Positions 30,698 to 31,650 of a stretch of DNA of 31,650 bases are shown here, piece after piece. The DNA is from CAZOKH01 sp964580315. GTDB lineage: Bacteria > Chloroflexota > Anaerolineae > Anaerolineales > Anaerolineaceae. Location: the NCBI GenBank assembly GCA_964580315.1, contig CAZOKH010000042.1:1-31650 (forward strand), read 5' to 3'. Each line of letters starts with the position of its first letter. Position 1 is the stretch's first letter. The translations under genes and the position numbers were made by a program. The notes under the pieces were generated by a model. The model was not told the DNA's origin and did not search any database. It saw only the letters and a list, made by a program, of their open reading frames with translations.

Positions 30698-31650
30698 ATG
30701 AAAAATATTCTGGTCACGGGCGGGGCAGGTTTTATTGGTTCCAATTTCATTCGTTTCCTTATGAGCGAGGAACATGAGATTCGCATCACGAATCTAGATG
30801 CGTTAACATATGCTGGTAGCCTGGAGAATCTTAAGGATGTGGCATCGGATGACCGGTATGAATTTGTCCAGGGAAATATTTGTGATTTTTCGTTATGTTC
30901 ACAAATAATCCAGGATAATGATATCGATACGGTGGTGCATTTTGCCGCCGAATCTCATGTCGATCGTTCAATCGAAGGCCCTGCGAAATTTATTGAAACC
31001 AATATAACTGGCACATTCACACTATTGGAATGTGCTCGCTCGATCTGGTTAAATAATCGCAAGCGCCCGCTGGATGATTTCCGTTTTCATCACATTTCAA
31101 CCGACGAGGTTTTTGGGTCGTTGGGGCCATTGGACGCACCATTTCATGAATGGACACCATATGCGCCTAATTCACCCTATTCGGCCTCAAAAGCCGCTAG
31201 CGACCACCTGGTGCGCGCCTATTACAAAACCTACGGACTTCCAGTGACCATTAGCAATGCATCCAATAATTACGGCCCTTACCAGTTTCCCGAAAAACTA
31301 ATACCACTGGTAATTCTGAATGCGTTGGATGGAAAACCGATTCCAGTTTATGGCGATGGTATGCAGATTCGTGATTGGGTCTATGTCATGGATCATTGCG
31401 CGGCCATCTGGTGCATTTTGAAACAGGGAAAAATCGGAGAAACTTACAATATCGGCGGGAATAATCAACCTGCCAATTTGGAGATTATCAAGATCATTTG
31501 CGGCTTGATGGATGAGTTTCAACCTGGCCATGTTCCGCACGATCGATTGATCCAATTTGTGAAAGACCGCCCCGGGCATGACCGTCGCTACGCAATGAAT
31601 ATTCAAAAAGTTTCATCTGAACTTGGGTGGGCGCCCCGGGGGACCCTTGA
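30698..31650 (+). CDS. rfbB: dTDP-glucose 4,6-dehydratase RfbB/RmlB, 3' end outside window
   Basis: The ATG at 30698 opens a frame still open at the window end (317 codons plus two bases), so the protein is ~90% complete. The Rossmann motif is TGGAGFIGSNF (residues 7-17). The active site is STDEVFG (Thr135, Asp136, Glu137) with YSASK (Tyr161, Lys165). NLDALTYAG, RPGHDRRYAMN and SNNYGPYQFPEKLIP are RmlB-specific. It converts dTDP-glucose to dTDP-4-keto-6-deoxyglucose, the branch point to rhamnose and other deoxysugars. It points to such a sugar in the polysaccharide; rmlA, rmlC and rmlD may follow beyond the edge. Confidence 0.95.
   Translation, partial: MKNILVTGGAGFIGSNFIRFLMSEEHEIRITNLDALTYAGSLENLKDVASDDRYEFVQGNICDFSLCSQIIQDNDIDTVVHFAAESHVDRSIEGPAKFIETNITGTFTLLECARSIWLNNRKRPLDDFRFHHISTDEVFGSLGPLDAPFHEWTPYAPNSPYSASKAASDHLVRAYYKTYGLPVTISNASNNYGPYQFPEKLIPLVILNALDGKPIPVYGDGMQIRDWVYVMDHCAAIWCILKQGKIGETYNIGGNNQPANLEIIKIICGLMDEFQPGHVPHDRLIQFVKDRPGHDRRYAMNIQKVSSELGWAPRGTL

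Noticed and set aside
31298..31606. 102-codon minus-strand frame near the right edge
   Set aside because: It is antisense to rfbB, whose active-site motifs and continuous frame are clear.
1..31650. CRISPR arrays, insertion sequences, integrases or attachment sites
   Set aside because: I looked for regular direct repeats, transposase motifs and tRNA-flanked duplications and saw none; the tRNA-Leu 3' end is followed by its terminator, not by an integrase gene.

Overview
The window looks like chromosomal DNA of an Anaerolineae-type Chloroflexota bacterium. This is an inference from gene content and protein style: tandem GT-C glycosyltransferases of the 'PLDDAWIHQTYARNL' type, RsmD with an APPQ motif, and BY-kinase, LCP and WecG/TagA proteins in a presumably single-membrane envelope. 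No 16S rRNA gene is present to confirm it. Base composition is moderate, and I saw no insertion sequence, phage gene or CRISPR array. One run of 10 Ns (3014-3023) is an assembly gap inside a gene.

Region 1 (1-4051, +) has three consecutive polytopic GT-C (GT39-like) membrane glycosyltransferases; the first is cut by the window edge and the third is interrupted by the gap. Region 2 (4104-6917, +) has a DegS-like soluble histidine kinase without a nearby response regulator, a phosphofructokinase with the PPi-type active-site signature, and a NUDIX hydrolase. Region 3 (6933-11230, -) reads leftward as two lipoproteins (one DUF348-G5-beta-propeller), a UDP-glucuronate decarboxylase-like SDR, GtrA and RsmD. 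Region 4 (11288-12661, +) is scpB-rluB, closed by a hairpin terminator that contains the rluB stop codon. Region 5 (12679-16827, -) holds phosphoglucomutase, TatD, PlsX and a NERD-like membrane protein, interrupted by a compact + strand tRNA-Leu(GAG) unit with its own promoter and terminator. Region 6 (16942-19957) has a small membrane protein whose start codon may be ATC, a cold-shock protein with a long leader, the tRNA m1A58 methyltransferase TrmI, a CoA-pyrophosphatase-type NUDIX protein, and ribosomal protein L25/Ctc.

Region 7 (20127-31650) is a cell-surface polysaccharide locus. An LCP-family ligase and a Wzz/BY-kinase fusion are transcribed leftward. Divergently to the right lie Wzx flippase, two GT4 enzymes, a Wzy-like polymerase/ligase, a third GT4, a WecG/TagA-family transferase, a WcaJ/PglC-type initiating phosphoglycosyl transferase, and the start of rfbB (dTDP-glucose 4,6-dehydratase), cut by the window end.

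Together these genes form a nearly complete Wzx/Wzy assembly line. The initiating transferase loads undecaprenyl phosphate, WecG/TagA and the GT4s extend the unit, Wzx flips it, Wzy polymerises it, Wzz/BY-kinase sets chain length, and LCP may attach the chain to the wall. Phosphoglucomutase, the UXS-like enzyme and RfbB could supply sugar nucleotides. I found no convincing wholly new system. The best leads are the LCP + WecG/TagA + Wzx/Wzy hybrid locus, the WecG and phosphoglycosyl transferase motif deviations, the G5-propeller lipoprotein, the ATC-start gene and the structured leaders of cspA and L25.
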